Source: Anoxynatronum sibiricum (GTDB taxonomy: Bacteria > Bacillota > Clostridia > Peptostreptococcales > Tindalliaceae). From it: DNA of 64,000 nucleotides. The position numbers and the translations under genes were made by a program. The notes under the pieces are model-generated. The model had not been told where the DNA came from and ran no database searches. It saw nothing but the letters and a program-made list of their open reading frames with translations. Positions 41,691 to 50,965 of the stretch are shown here, piece after piece. Positions within the stretch are counted from its first letter, which is position 1. Each line of letters begins with the position of its first letter. The DNA lies in contig NZ_JBCITM010000011.1 of assembly GCF_039414295.1 (NCBI RefSeq), positions 62,001 through 126,000 on the forward strand. Direction: 5' to 3'.

Positions 41691-42703
41691 GTTATATCCT
41701 CCACCAGTTGTTCAACAGATGTAAGCTGATGGTCTGCCAAATGGGCTTTTGCCGCTTCCAGTGTAGGCATGGCATCAGCACAGCTGTCCCCGGCCAGTAC
41801 AATGGAAGCACAGGCTGATCCCAACGCCATGGCTTCCGCTAAAGGCCACTGATAAAAAAGCCCGTACAGCATCCCTGCTGCATAAGCATCCCCTGAGCCG
41901 AAGGTTTTCTTGATGCGAGTTGGAAAGACGCCCTGTTTCACGATTTTTCCGTCAGCCGTATATGCACAAGACCCTCTGGCGCCATCCTTAATCACCACCA
42001 ACTGGACACCTTTCGACAGCAGATCCTGCGCTGAACGCTGGTTGTCACGATTTTCGGGCATCATCAGAAATTCAAGCACATCGAACTCCTCTCTGTTTCC
42101 AATCACCACATCACACATTTCAGATGCCATGGCGTAATAAAGAGCTGCTTCTTCCGTACTTTTCCAGCCAAAAGGGCGGTAGTCCAAATCCATTATCAAA
42201 TGGGTTTTCTGACGCCGGGCATAGGTGATCAGTGTCAGTATCGCTTCCCGTGATGGACTTTCAGATAACGCTGTTCCAGAAATCAAAATGGCTGAAGCTT
42301 GCTTTACATAATCTTCGCTGATTTCATCTGGCTGAATCATAAGATCCGCTGTCTTTTCCCGATACAAATAGGAGCCGCTTTGATGCGGATTCAAGATTTC
42401 TGTCACGGCCAAGCAGTTTCTTGCTCCTGTTTGGTCATTCATCAGTCCGGTGACGTCAATGCCCGCTTTCACAAAAACTTCTCGAACATAAGTGCCCATC
42501 CCATCACCGGCGACCTTTCCAATAAACCCGGTTTTCAAGCCCAATCGGGCTGTTCCCTGAGCAATATTAGCAGGTGAGCCACCCACCGTTTTAAAAAATG
42601 TGGCAGTTTCTGCAAATGAACAGTTCATTTGACCAGCATTGAAATCAATGCCTGCGCGGCCTGCCAAAATCAAATCAAGTGGTCGTTGCTGGTTTAATAT
42701 CAT
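41687..42703 (-). CDS. iolC: 5-dehydro-2-deoxygluconokinase
   Basis: A 338-residue PfkB-family kinase that phosphorylates 2-deoxy-5-keto-gluconate. The N-terminal signature is GGSPANIAQGTARLG and the C-terminal motif reads TFGSGDAYAAG, with serine in place of the usual alanine of GAGD. The start ATG at 42703 has AAAAGGAGGTGAAGTTTG before it. It is the first gene of the iol operon, directly behind the promoter and its TTTCG repeats. Confidence 0.93.
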   Translation of the reverse strand: MILNQQRPLDLILAGRAGIDFNAGQMNCSFAETATFFKTVGGSPANIAQGTARLGLKTGFIGKVAGDGMGTYVREVFVKAGIDVTGLMNDQTGARNCLAVTEILNPHQSGSYLYREKTADLMIQPDEISEDYVKQASAILISGTALSESPSREAILTLITYARRQKTHLIMDLDYRPFGWKSTEEAALYYAMASEMCDVVIGNREEFDVLEFLMMPENRDNQRSAQDLLSKGVQLVVIKDGARGSCAYTADGKIVKQGVFPTRIKKTFGSGDAYAAGMLYGLFYQWPLAEAMALGSACASIVLAGDSCADAMPTLEAAKAHLADHQLTSVEQLVEDIT

Positions 42704-42722
42704 CAAACTTCACCTCCTTTTA

Positions 42723-42779
42723 TTTCGTTTTGTTTCGTTTTTATTTCGTTTGTGTTTTGATTTAAGATTAATGCTTTCG
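42723..42779. promoter_or_regulatory. Phased TTTCG repeats, probable IolR operators
   Basis: TTTCG begins at 42723, 42733, 42744 and 42775: steps of 10, 11 and 31 bases, close to one, one and three helical turns. The first three lie in the iolC leader and the last in the spacer of the iolC promoter. DeoR-family regulators commonly bind such spaced direct repeats, so this is the likely IolR site. Confidence 0.65.
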
Positions 42780-42793
42780 TTCTGAATTGTCAA
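42765..42793 (-). promoter_or_regulatory. Promoter of the iol operon
   Basis: TTGACA (42788-42793) and TAATCT (42765-42770) on the minus strand are 17 bases apart. Confidence 0.75.
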
Positions 42794-42820
42794 TCATTAT
42801 TTTTGAATTATGCTCATTGT

Positions 42821-42850
42821 TTGACAGGATTTCAGGCTTATGATTATAAT
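42821..42850 (+). promoter_or_regulatory. Promoter of iolR
   Basis: TTGACA (42821-42826) and TATAAT (42845-42850) are 18 bases apart, 31 bases before the iolR start. It diverges from the iolC promoter. Confidence 0.8.
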
Positions 42851-42881
42851 GATTTATCAGGCTGCCGGAAAGGGGACAATG

Positions 42882-43670
42882 ATGCCAAAGAAAAGAGTTG
42901 AGCTGATAAGAGAAAAACTATTGCAACATCAGCAAGTATTGGTCAGTGATTTAAGTGAGTCTTTCGGTGTCAGTACCGTCTCTATCAGAAAAGATTTGTC
43001 GGTTTTGGAGAACGAAGGATTTGCCCAGCGGTTTTATGGCGGGGCCGCTCTCAGCCAAAATCAAACACGATTGACATCGAAAGGCCAACCAGTTTTGGAT
43101 TTTTACCAGGATTCTTTGCGACAACAATTGGCAGAAACAGCCTGTCGTGAAATCGAAGATGGTGATTGCCTTTTCTTGGGATCTGGAAGAACCTGCTGTG
43201 TGCTGGCCCGGAAGTTGGAACGTTTTCAGAAGCTGACTGTGGTGACCAACAACATTACGGCTCTCCAGGATTTGCTTGCAAGGGTTTCCAAAGTTTATCT
43301 CATTGGCGGCGAAGTCACTTCTACTGATGCCAATACCCTTTTTTCCAGTTGGGAACAACCTCAACCTTTCACAGAGTCCATTTATGTGAATAAAGCTTTC
43401 ACCAGCATTTCAGGAATTGATTTAAAAGCAGGGCTGACTGTTAACTCCATTATCAGCACCTATGTATTTAAACACATCCCCAGTATGGCTCACCGATGGA
43501 TTCTCATGGCTGACCATTCAAAGTATGACCGTATTGCCATGTACCCTGTCGCTGGCCTTTCAAAGATACACACCATTATTTCAGATGATTTCCCAGATCC
43601 ATACCGAAAGTATTTCCATCAACATAAGATTGGCATCATATCTGCCGCGCAAGATTCAGATCGCACATGA
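42882..43670 (+). CDS. iolR: DeoR-family repressor of the iol operon
   Basis: A 262-residue regulator. The N-terminal DeoR helix-turn-helix (RVELIREKLLQ, then VSDLSESFGVSTVSIRKDLSVLE) is followed by the sugar-isomerase-like sensor domain (DFYQDSLRQQLAETACREI, GDCLFLGSGRTC, LTVVTNNITAL, LADHSKYDRIA). Start is the second ATG of ATGATG at 42882, six bases after GGGG; the upstream in-frame ATG at 42840 is impossible because the -10 box lies after it. Divergence from iolC supports its role as IolR. Confidence 0.88.
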   Translation: MPKKRVELIREKLLQHQQVLVSDLSESFGVSTVSIRKDLSVLENEGFAQRFYGGAALSQNQTRLTSKGQPVLDFYQDSLRQQLAETACREIEDGDCLFLGSGRTCCVLARKLERFQKLTVVTNNITALQDLLARVSKVYLIGGEVTSTDANTLFSSWEQPQPFTESIYVNKAFTSISGIDLKAGLTVNSIISTYVFKHIPSMAHRWILMADHSKYDRIAMYPVAGLSKIHTIISDDFPDPYRKYFHQHKIGIISAAQDSDRT

Positions 43671-43712
43671 CCGTCAGTCCACCTCTAAAGTGATCACTTG
43701 AATATCAGCATT

Positions 43713-43738
43713 AAAAAACCGGCTTCCGCCGGTTTTTT
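43713..43738. terminator. Bidirectional terminator iolR / cyclophilin
   Basis: AAAAAACCGGC and GCCGGTTTTTT form a symmetric hairpin with T runs on both strands, between two converging genes. Confidence 0.95.
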
Positions 43739-43758
43739 ATGTACTATGAGGGTAAACT

Positions 43759-44202
43759 TCAATCTTCTGTTGATTCTTCCATTATGGTGACTTTATCCAT
43801 CACATCGCCTTGTCGAATATCATCAATTACCTCCAGACCCTCAATCACTTTTCCAAAAACAGTGTGGTTGCCATCCAAATGAGGCTGTGGGCTGTGGCAG
43901 ACGAAAAACTGGCTTCCGCCTGTATCACGACCTGCATGGGCCATTGACAGACTGCCGCGTTCATGGCGTTTCGGGTTGTTGTCCAGTTCACATTTGATGG
44001 TATAGCCTGGTCCTCCGGTTCCGGTTCCATGAGGACAACCGCCCTGAATGACAAAATCAGGTATCACCCGGTGGAATGTCAGCCCATCGTAGAATCCATC
44101 CTTAATCAGTTTTTCGAAGTTTGCCACCGTTCCCGGGGCATCCTGTTCAAACAACTCGATAACCATTGTTCCCTTACGTGTTTCAATGACTGCTTTTTTC
44201 AT
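43759..44202 (-). CDS. Cyclophilin-type peptidyl-prolyl isomerase
   Basis: A 147-residue cytoplasmic cyclophilin. Active-site blocks are FHRVIPDFVIQGG (catalytic Arg) and SLSMAHAG with GSQFFVCHSPQPHLDGNHTVFG. It has no signal peptide. The start at 44202 follows GACAGGAGGAATTTC. It speeds proline isomerisation in folding. Monocistronic by layout. Confidence 0.96.
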   Translation of the reverse strand: MKKAVIETRKGTMVIELFEQDAPGTVANFEKLIKDGFYDGLTFHRVIPDFVIQGGCPHGTGTGGPGYTIKCELDNNPKRHERGSLSMAHAGRDTGGSQFFVCHSPQPHLDGNHTVFGKVIEGLEVIDDIRQGDVMDKVTIMEESTED

Positions 44203-44255
44203 GAAATTCCTCCTGTCTGATGACGTGTTATTTAAGGCCATCTAGTGATTCTGCC

Positions 44256-46019
44256 TCATGGCTTGAGCGCAAAGAAAACTTCCATCTCTGCACCTTCCAC
44301 TTCCACTTTTTGAGAGTGGCGATTCACAACGCCGTTGATGTGTCGAAAGGCTATCATTACTTTAACAGTTTCCGTCTCATCCGTAAAGATCATTTCTCCA
44401 AAAGGCAATGGGCCCATTTTTCCTGTTCCTGCTGCTTCGATAATCGACTCTGCCATCTCATCCAAACGCTGCTGATAAACAATCAAACTCTGATTGAGAA
44501 TGCGTATTGTACGACTTTCCGGATGGTACTTTACCTGGAGCTCAGCTTCATTGATTTCAGTTTTTTGGCTGCCATAGGTATTCAGCGTGGTCATGTGTGT
44601 GTACCCTTCAATGGAAATCAGTTCCGATCCCTCTTCGCGTCCCAGGTAAACATACTCCTGTCCTTCCCATGGAATGCCTGTATCATAATGTGCCGCAAAT
44701 CCATAGATTGATTCCATATCACGCATTTCAAAGCCTTGCGGAACACCCGCAAGCTGGTTAACGTCATGGTATCGCAGGTAGTATTGCAGAATAGAGCTGA
44801 TGGATCTCTGGTCTTCTTCCGGAATGTTCTGCCGGGGTATGATGGTTCCATCGGTTTCCAGCAGCTGGTGGTTCGCCAGCAATTGCCGGTAACGGTTTGA
44901 CTGACTCCAGCGAGAAATGGAATAAGCATTCCATGGGCCAGTGACCGATAGAACTGCCATCACTAATAACGCCGCGACAATAGGCAGATACTTGGGTTCC
45001 CGAAACCGCCATATGAAAAAGAGCATCGCTCCTGTAAGCCAGATTCCCGTTAACAGCAGGAAAAAACGGGGCTCTGTAAAACCATACGCGTGAATACGAA
45101 TGCCAATTCCTGTGAACATGATTCCAAAAGGCAGTAAGATTACTACTGGCATCCAGCGGGCAAACAAGGCGGCCCAGGGATGTTTCTGCCGCAGAGGTGT
45201 ACTGAGAAATAACGTGATGGCGGTTGCTATTCCATACCACACTACCAGATGTGCCACCAGATTATGGGGCCATTGGCGCGTAATCAAAAGCCGGATAAAG
45301 AACGCATATAAAATCAGTGTGTATACCACCAGCAGTGGCATTACAATGAACAGGAACACGCCCCGCAGCACTTTAGAGTAATCATACGACTTCTTTTCTT
45401 CAGAATTGCGGGGAACCTCTGAAAGAAAGACTGCCGGTGCCACCACTCCTGCCACCACCAGGAAAATATCAAAATACAAACGGGAAGGTATGGTGATTTC
45501 AAAAAGGATGTGAATCGCTCCCAGCATCAAAGCCAGGCCGGTATACAGAATTCCCGAATAAAGATAAGTGACAAAGAAAGCGGCAAACAGCCTGACAACA
45601 TGTATCTCGAATCCTTCAAAATCATGAACATAAGGTACCATAAGAAATCCCAGATAAAGAGCCAGGCTATACCCTGTATATCGGGTAACCTGTATCATTC
45701 CCAGTTCAGGCACCAACAGAAAGAATCCGACAACCTGCAATACTATCACCAGACCATAGGCCACCCATTCAGGTACTCGTGTTGGGCCAGATCTGTCTTC
45801 CCTGTAAAGCCGGATGATTAACGTCATGGGAAATCCGATAGCGGTCATCATGGACACCCGTTCCAATATTTCACGGTACTGCGTCTGTTGATAATCCACA
45901 TGATTTAATACTATCAAAAGTGTCACGGTGGCTGCTGCCATGAACATTGAAACCGGAAAACGCCTGAAACTGATGGCAAAACGTTGTAACAACTGACGCC
46001 CCAAATCCTTCACTTTCAT
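44256..46019 (-). CDS. DUF4153 family polytopic membrane protein
   Basis: A 587-residue protein. About twelve hydrophobic segments occupy residues 20-400 (first MFMAAATVTLLIVLNH), followed by a soluble C-terminal domain of about 185 residues with a TWLNTYGSQ-like beta-rich composition. This two-part layout is that of DUF4153 (DUF4173-like) proteins, whose function is unknown. The start at 46019 has GAAGGCGTGAAA before it; upstream methionines would add a polar tail of 30 residues. It is a single gene convergent with nothing on its left except cyclophilin on the same strand. Confidence 0.7.
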   Translation of the reverse strand: MKVKDLGRQLLQRFAISFRRFPVSMFMAAATVTLLIVLNHVDYQQTQYREILERVSMMTAIGFPMTLIIRLYREDRSGPTRVPEWVAYGLVIVLQVVGFFLLVPELGMIQVTRYTGYSLALYLGFLMVPYVHDFEGFEIHVVRLFAAFFVTYLYSGILYTGLALMLGAIHILFEITIPSRLYFDIFLVVAGVVAPAVFLSEVPRNSEEKKSYDYSKVLRGVFLFIVMPLLVVYTLILYAFFIRLLITRQWPHNLVAHLVVWYGIATAITLFLSTPLRQKHPWAALFARWMPVVILLPFGIMFTGIGIRIHAYGFTEPRFFLLLTGIWLTGAMLFFIWRFREPKYLPIVAALLVMAVLSVTGPWNAYSISRWSQSNRYRQLLANHQLLETDGTIIPRQNIPEEDQRSISSILQYYLRYHDVNQLAGVPQGFEMRDMESIYGFAAHYDTGIPWEGQEYVYLGREEGSELISIEGYTHMTTLNTYGSQKTEINEAELQVKYHPESRTIRILNQSLIVYQQRLDEMAESIIEAAGTGKMGPLPFGEMIFTDETETVKVMIAFRHINGVVNRHSQKVEVEGAEMEVFFALKP

Positions 46020-46179
46020 TTTCACGCCTTCTTTCACAGACTGGTCATTCTGATGATGAGTTCTCAACCACATGACTATTGGATTAATACCCATTTTCAA
46101 CTCTAACACCTATATACCTACCTCAAAATGATGAATTGTATGGTATGATGAAAAGGAAAAACTATAAGGAGTGATGTCC

Positions 46180-47802
46180 ATGGCAGTTCTCATCTTTGGT
46201 CATAAAAATCCAGATACTGATTCTGTCTGTTCTGCCATTGCCTATGCTGCACTCAAAAGCCGTTTGGGAGTTGACGCCGTTCCTGCTGCCGCCGGTAAAA
46301 TCAACCGGGAAACCGCTTTTGTCTTAAACCGGTTCGAAGTCGCCCCTCCCTTGATCATACAGGATGTCAAAACTCAGGTGAAGGATCTAAAGCTGGAAAA
46401 CATCCCCGGACTCCCCCCAACAACGTCAATTCTTGAAGCCTATCACCTAATGGAAGAAAAGCATCTGCCTACGCTGCCCGTGCTTAATGATGCCGGCGAA
46501 CTTCAGGGAATCGTCAGCATGAAAGATATAGCCATGGGGTTGATTCGCGGAGATTTTCACCGGTTGTGTACATCTGTCAGTAATCTGATTGACGGCCTCA
46601 ATGGCACCCTGCTTTCAGGTACCGCCGGCGAAATTGAGGGACGCATTTCCGTCATCGCCTTTTATGTGGAAACCATCAAAGGAACCTTCAATGATGAAAG
46701 CATTATCATCGTGGGAGACCGTTATGACATTATTGAACATGCCATCGAATCACGGGTTCAACTGATTATCATCACCGGTGGCAAACCCATTCCCGATAAA
46801 TATATCCAACTGGCTCAGTCTGCCGGTGTCTGCATGCTCTCCGTTCCCAGTGACACCTATTATACTTCCAAAATGATTCATCAGTGCGGTTACTTGGCCA
46901 GCATCATGCGTATTGGTGATGTCATTCGATTTTATCCCAATGACTATCTGGAAGATGTGCGGGATGAAATGAGCCGCTCTCACTTTCGCAGTTATCCGGT
47001 GGTGGATGAAGGTAATCGTTTGGCAGGTTTCATTAATCGCAAGCATGTGCTTAGTCCCAGCCGAAAACGGGTGGTTTTAGTGGATCACAATGAATATGCT
47101 CAAAGCGTGGACGGTCTTGAAGAAGCTGAAATCATGGAAATTATTGATCATCATAAGCTGGGCGATATTTCCACTAATCTCCCCATCTCTTTTCGAAACG
47201 TACCGGTGGGCAGCACTTGTACCATTATTTATCAAATGTATCTGGAACACGGGCTGGAACCCAACCGCCGTATTGCTGGGTTGCTTCTTTCAGGCATTCT
47301 CTCTGATACGCTTTATTTCAAATCACCCACCACGACACTGGCCGACCGAAAAGCCGCCGAAGAGCTTAACCGTTCGGTCAAATCAGACTTGGAAGCGTAT
47401 GCCATGGAGATGTTCCAGGCAGGCACTTCATTAAAGGGACAGTCGATGATGGAAATTTTCAACAAAGATTACAAAACATTTCAGGTGGGTCATTTTGAAG
47501 CCGGAATCAGCCAGGTGTTCACCCTGGATGTGGACGAGGTATTTCTTCGCCGGAATGAAGTGCTTGAGACTCTGCACACCTTGCATGAAAACAGGAATCT
47601 GGAGCTCACAATGCTCCTGGTGACAGATATTCTGAAAGAAGGTTCTTACCTTTTTTACCAATGCAAAAACCGGCAACTGATTCCACTGGCTTTTCAAACA
47701 TCCGCTGACCAGGGGGTTTTTGTTACCGGTCTTGTCTCCCGTAAAAAACAGGTGGTGCCACGCATTCTGGAAGCCATCCAACAGCTGGATGCTTCCAGAT
47801 AG
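46180..47802 (+). CDS. ppaC: CBS-domain family II manganese-dependent inorganic pyrophosphatase
   Basis: A 540-residue enzyme that hydrolyses pyrophosphate. The DHH phosphoesterase motifs GHKNPDTDSVCSAIAYA (residues 6-22) and IMEIIDHHKLG (near 325) flank a regulatory insert of about 230 residues with two CBS domains (PTLPVLNDAGELQGIVS and RSYPVVDEGNRLAGFINR) and a DRTGG-like domain between them. The DHHA2 domain closes the protein. In this class, AMP and ADP inhibit and ATP or diadenosine polyphosphates activate through the insert. The start at 46180 has TAAGGAGTGATGTCC before it. It is transcribed towards the butyrate kinase gene with 11 bases between the stops. Confidence 0.95.
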   Translation: MAVLIFGHKNPDTDSVCSAIAYAALKSRLGVDAVPAAAGKINRETAFVLNRFEVAPPLIIQDVKTQVKDLKLENIPGLPPTTSILEAYHLMEEKHLPTLPVLNDAGELQGIVSMKDIAMGLIRGDFHRLCTSVSNLIDGLNGTLLSGTAGEIEGRISVIAFYVETIKGTFNDESIIIVGDRYDIIEHAIESRVQLIIITGGKPIPDKYIQLAQSAGVCMLSVPSDTYYTSKMIHQCGYLASIMRIGDVIRFYPNDYLEDVRDEMSRSHFRSYPVVDEGNRLAGFINRKHVLSPSRKRVVLVDHNEYAQSVDGLEEAEIMEIIDHHKLGDISTNLPISFRNVPVGSTCTIIYQMYLEHGLEPNRRIAGLLLSGILSDTLYFKSPTTTLADRKAAEELNRSVKSDLEAYAMEMFQAGTSLKGQSMMEIFNKDYKTFQVGHFEAGISQVFTLDVDEVFLRRNEVLETLHTLHENRNLELTMLLVTDILKEGSYLFYQCKNRQLIPLAFQTSADQGVFVTGLVSRKKQVVPRILEAIQQLDASR

Positions 47803-47813
47803 TAATTCATTTG

Positions 47814-48872
47814 TTAATCCAAATCATACTCCAATGCAGTTTCTTCTCCTTTTAGAACGCGCAATGCTCCCAGCGCCAGTGATCGCAGCTCATTTTCACC
47901 AGGTATGAGCTCCACCGGCGCAATAAACTCAACCCGCTTTTGGATCCATCCCGTCATCATCTCCGAATATGCAATTCCGCCGGTGATGACCACCCGGTCA
48001 ACCTTCCCTTCAACAACTGTTGCCAACTCACCGATGGCCTTGGCAATTTGATAAGCCATGGCTTCATACACCAGTTTCGCCTCATCATTACCCTGGGCGA
48101 TCATTTTCTCCACTTCCAGTGCACTGTTGGTATTCAAATAAGAGATGAGCCCGCCCTTGCCCCTGATTTTTTTCATTGCTGTCCCCTGCTCTTCTTTATA
48201 GCAAAGCTTCACCAGTTCCATGCAGGGAACACGCCCGGCCCGTTCCGGCGAAAAAGGCCCTTCGTCATCAGACACAATGTCGATCATGCGTCCCTGATGA
48301 TGAACGCTGACCGTGATGCCGCCTCCCAAATGTGCCACAATTAAGTTCAGATCGCGATAGGGTTTTCCGACTCTTTTGGCCGTTTCAATGGCAGCTGCCC
48401 GCATATTCAGCGCATGGGACAGGCTTTTTCGCTTGATATCCGCCAAGCCGGAGATGCGTGCAATGGGTTCGAACTCATCCACTGCCACCGAATCGTAGAT
48501 GAATGATGGGATTCCCAATGACTCTGCCATTTCATAGGCAATCAGCCCTCCCAGATTTGATGCGTGCTCCGCCAGTGGGCGATTTCGCAATCGGTCAACC
48601 ATGGCCTCATTAACCCGGTAAGCACCAGATTTCACCGGCGGCAAGATACCACCCCGCCCCACCACAGCTTTCAGTTCTTCCAATCGTATGCCCCGCTCTT
48701 CCAACACGCTGGCAATGGCTGTCTTGCGCATCTGGTATTGATCTGCAATTTCCTTAAAAGGTGCCAGATCATCATTGGTATGCTCCAAATTCTGCTGAAA
48801 GACTTCTCTCTCGCTGTCGTAAAGCGCTATTTTAGTGGAAGTTGAACCTGGATTAATGGCCAGAATTTTCAT
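47814..48872 (-). CDS. buk: Butyrate kinase
   Basis: A 352-residue ASKHA-fold kinase that makes ATP from butyryl-phosphate at the end of butyrate fermentation. It opens KILAINPGSTSTKIALYD, with VGRGGILPPVKSGAY, LIVAHLGGGITVSVH and the adenosine-site VITGGIAYSEM. Start is ATG at 48872, nine bases after AGGAGG. The usual partner phosphate butyryltransferase gene is not beside it. Branched-chain acyl kinase activity is also possible. Confidence 0.93.
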   Translation of the reverse strand: MKILAINPGSTSTKIALYDSEREVFQQNLEHTNDDLAPFKEIADQYQMRKTAIASVLEERGIRLEELKAVVGRGGILPPVKSGAYRVNEAMVDRLRNRPLAEHASNLGGLIAYEMAESLGIPSFIYDSVAVDEFEPIARISGLADIKRKSLSHALNMRAAAIETAKRVGKPYRDLNLIVAHLGGGITVSVHHQGRMIDIVSDDEGPFSPERAGRVPCMELVKLCYKEEQGTAMKKIRGKGGLISYLNTNSALEVEKMIAQGNDEAKLVYEAMAYQIAKAIGELATVVEGKVDRVVITGGIAYSEMMTGWIQKRVEFIAPVELIPGENELRSLALGALRVLKGEETALEYDLD

Positions 48873-48982
48873 CAATCGCATCCTCCTGTTCTTAAGGGCT
48901 GCCACAATCATTCCATCGATTGAGCTGCCATTTTATTTTATCATATCAAAAAAATGTGTAAATGCACACTCTTTTTTCACAG

Positions 48983-50794
48983 TCACCTTTCTGTTTCATC
49001 TGCGGCTGTCATTTCTTCCGATGCCCCTCTTGGCTTAACCCCTATGATCTCCCTCACCATGGTTACCTCATTGGTGATCATTCCATCAATATCATATTGC
49101 AGCACTTCACGAATATCTGCTTCTTCGTTCACTGTCCATACCCAGACACCACGGCCTGCCCGTCTGGCTTCCCGTACCAGTCTTCGACTCAGCATGCCTT
49201 TTTGAATCGTGTAAAAATCAACATCAAGCTGATCCAAGTCTCCCAGTGCATAGTACATGATTTGTCCCAGCCGCAATTCGGGTTTCAGGCGGCGCACTTC
49301 CTGCAAAAAATCACTATCAAAAGACTGCACATAGCTGTGTTCCACCATACCAGTTCTTTCGATCACGTTCACCAGTTCTCTGGCCAGTACTTCACCACTT
49401 CCATAGGTTTTTACATCAATCAGCGCCTCCGCCTGATGATCGATAAGTGCCAGGGCTTCTTCCAGTGTGGGAATTCTCTCGCCTTCAAAAGATGGGGAAA
49501 ACGCACTCCCAATCTCCAGTTTCTGTATTTCTTCATGGGTAAGCTCTGCGACTCTGTCGTTCACTCCAGCCATTCGTGATAGTGTTGCATCATGATGCAG
49601 TACGATCACACCATCCCGCGTCATTTGAATGTCAAATTCGATCACATCAGCGCCCATCTCAATGGCCGACACAATGGCGCTGAGGGAATTTTCGGGCGTA
49701 TTTTGCGAATCTGCCCGATGAGCGGCCACTGCCACATTCCTCCCCACATATAAAAGATCTTTGTTGAGGGTATACCCGGCATAAAATGAAACGAGCAGGT
49801 TAACAGCCAGAATAGCCGCCAGCAAATGGCGGCGCCGGCGAAACAGACGTTGCAGCAGCCTTTCAATTTTCTCAAGTGATGAAAACTGCCTAATCTTCAA
49901 CAAATCTTTTGCTGGTACTCCCGCTCGCTCACTGGTTTTGTAATAAAGCCTTGTGAGAAAAATCATATTCACCGGCATCATCATCAGCGATAGCATCAGT
50001 GCCAAAAATCCCGATAATGTTGCCCAATACTGGCTGAACAAATAACTGGTGGCTATCCGCAGTTTTTCAGGCACCAGAGAGGCCGCTGTCAACGCACCCA
50101 ATACCAGACCAAACAATATCACATTTAACGCCATCATCATCAGTAATGTTGACAACTTTGTTCGGTGAGTCAGCTGGATACTGGTGCGAATGGCCTGGCG
50201 GGTAGTTTTTCCCTCCAGAATAATTAAATGCAGCGCAAAAATCCAACGAATTAAAGTATAGACCAAGCCCACCACCATCACCCAGTACAACAGCCGGGTA
50301 ACAAAGGTTGCGAGGATTTTTTCCATTAGCAGCGGCGGTACATTGACACGACTTGATATGAGCGGTTCAACAGGAAGTTCGATCAGAGGAATGATGACCA
50401 GCAATAGTAATATCAGGTAAACCATTCCAAACCCGATGATGCGTGGCACAGAATAAATGGCTGTGGCCATGGCCTCTGAAATCATCACCCGCTGCTGAAA
50501 AAATCGCTTCTGTGCGATGACAATGAGCGTTCCCAGTTCAAGAAATATCAGCATGACAGCCAGGGCTGCCAGCCCTAAAAACCCCAAAAGTCCTCTTGTA
50601 TTCAGCAAAATGCGAAACACTTCACCGTTGAGAACGACGCCTGAACCGGTTAAAATCAAAATCCTGTTCAGCAGAAAAGCCAGTACCGGCACCAGCACAT
50701 AACTGGTCAGCAACATGTACAAAAGTGCAAAGGCCATGTACTGGCGCCATGAACGCCGAAAATCCAAAAGGCTGTTCAGAATAAGTCTGATCAC
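48983..50794 (-). CDS. Membrane-anchored glycerophosphodiester phosphodiesterase
   Basis: A 603-residue protein. Residues 1-340 hold about eight hydrophobic segments of the membrane-domain type found in front of some GDPDs. The C-terminal 240 residues are a TIM-barrel GDPD domain: a catalytic histidine in AAHRADSQNTPENSL, then GADVIEFDIQMTRDG and VLHHDATLSRMAG. It hydrolyses glycerophosphodiesters from lipids or teichoic acid at the outer membrane face. Start is GTG at 50794, six bases after AAAGGAG. Divergent from selO. Confidence 0.93.
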   Translation of the reverse strand: MIRLILNSLLDFRRSWRQYMAFALLYMLLTSYVLVPVLAFLLNRILILTGSGVVLNGEVFRILLNTRGLLGFLGLAALAVMLIFLELGTLIVIAQKRFFQQRVMISEAMATAIYSVPRIIGFGMVYLILLLLVIIPLIELPVEPLISSRVNVPPLLMEKILATFVTRLLYWVMVVGLVYTLIRWIFALHLIILEGKTTRQAIRTSIQLTHRTKLSTLLMMMALNVILFGLVLGALTAASLVPEKLRIATSYLFSQYWATLSGFLALMLSLMMMPVNMIFLTRLYYKTSERAGVPAKDLLKIRQFSSLEKIERLLQRLFRRRRHLLAAILAVNLLVSFYAGYTLNKDLLYVGRNVAVAAHRADSQNTPENSLSAIVSAIEMGADVIEFDIQMTRDGVIVLHHDATLSRMAGVNDRVAELTHEEIQKLEIGSAFSPSFEGERIPTLEEALALIDHQAEALIDVKTYGSGEVLARELVNVIERTGMVEHSYVQSFDSDFLQEVRRLKPELRLGQIMYYALGDLDQLDVDFYTIQKGMLSRRLVREARRAGRGVWVWTVNEEADIREVLQYDIDGMITNEVTMVREIIGVKPRGASEEMTAADETER

Positions 50795-50965
50795 AGACAA
50801 CTCCTTTCCTTCCTATGGAACGGAATTGATGAATGTCAATTGATACCTAGCAGTCTTTAGTTCAATGAATGCATCTTGTATAATACCGTATCTTCCACAA
50901 TAAACCGAGTTTCGCACTGTTTATCTGTGGTACATATAAGATAAAGCAACGAAAGGATTTTGACA

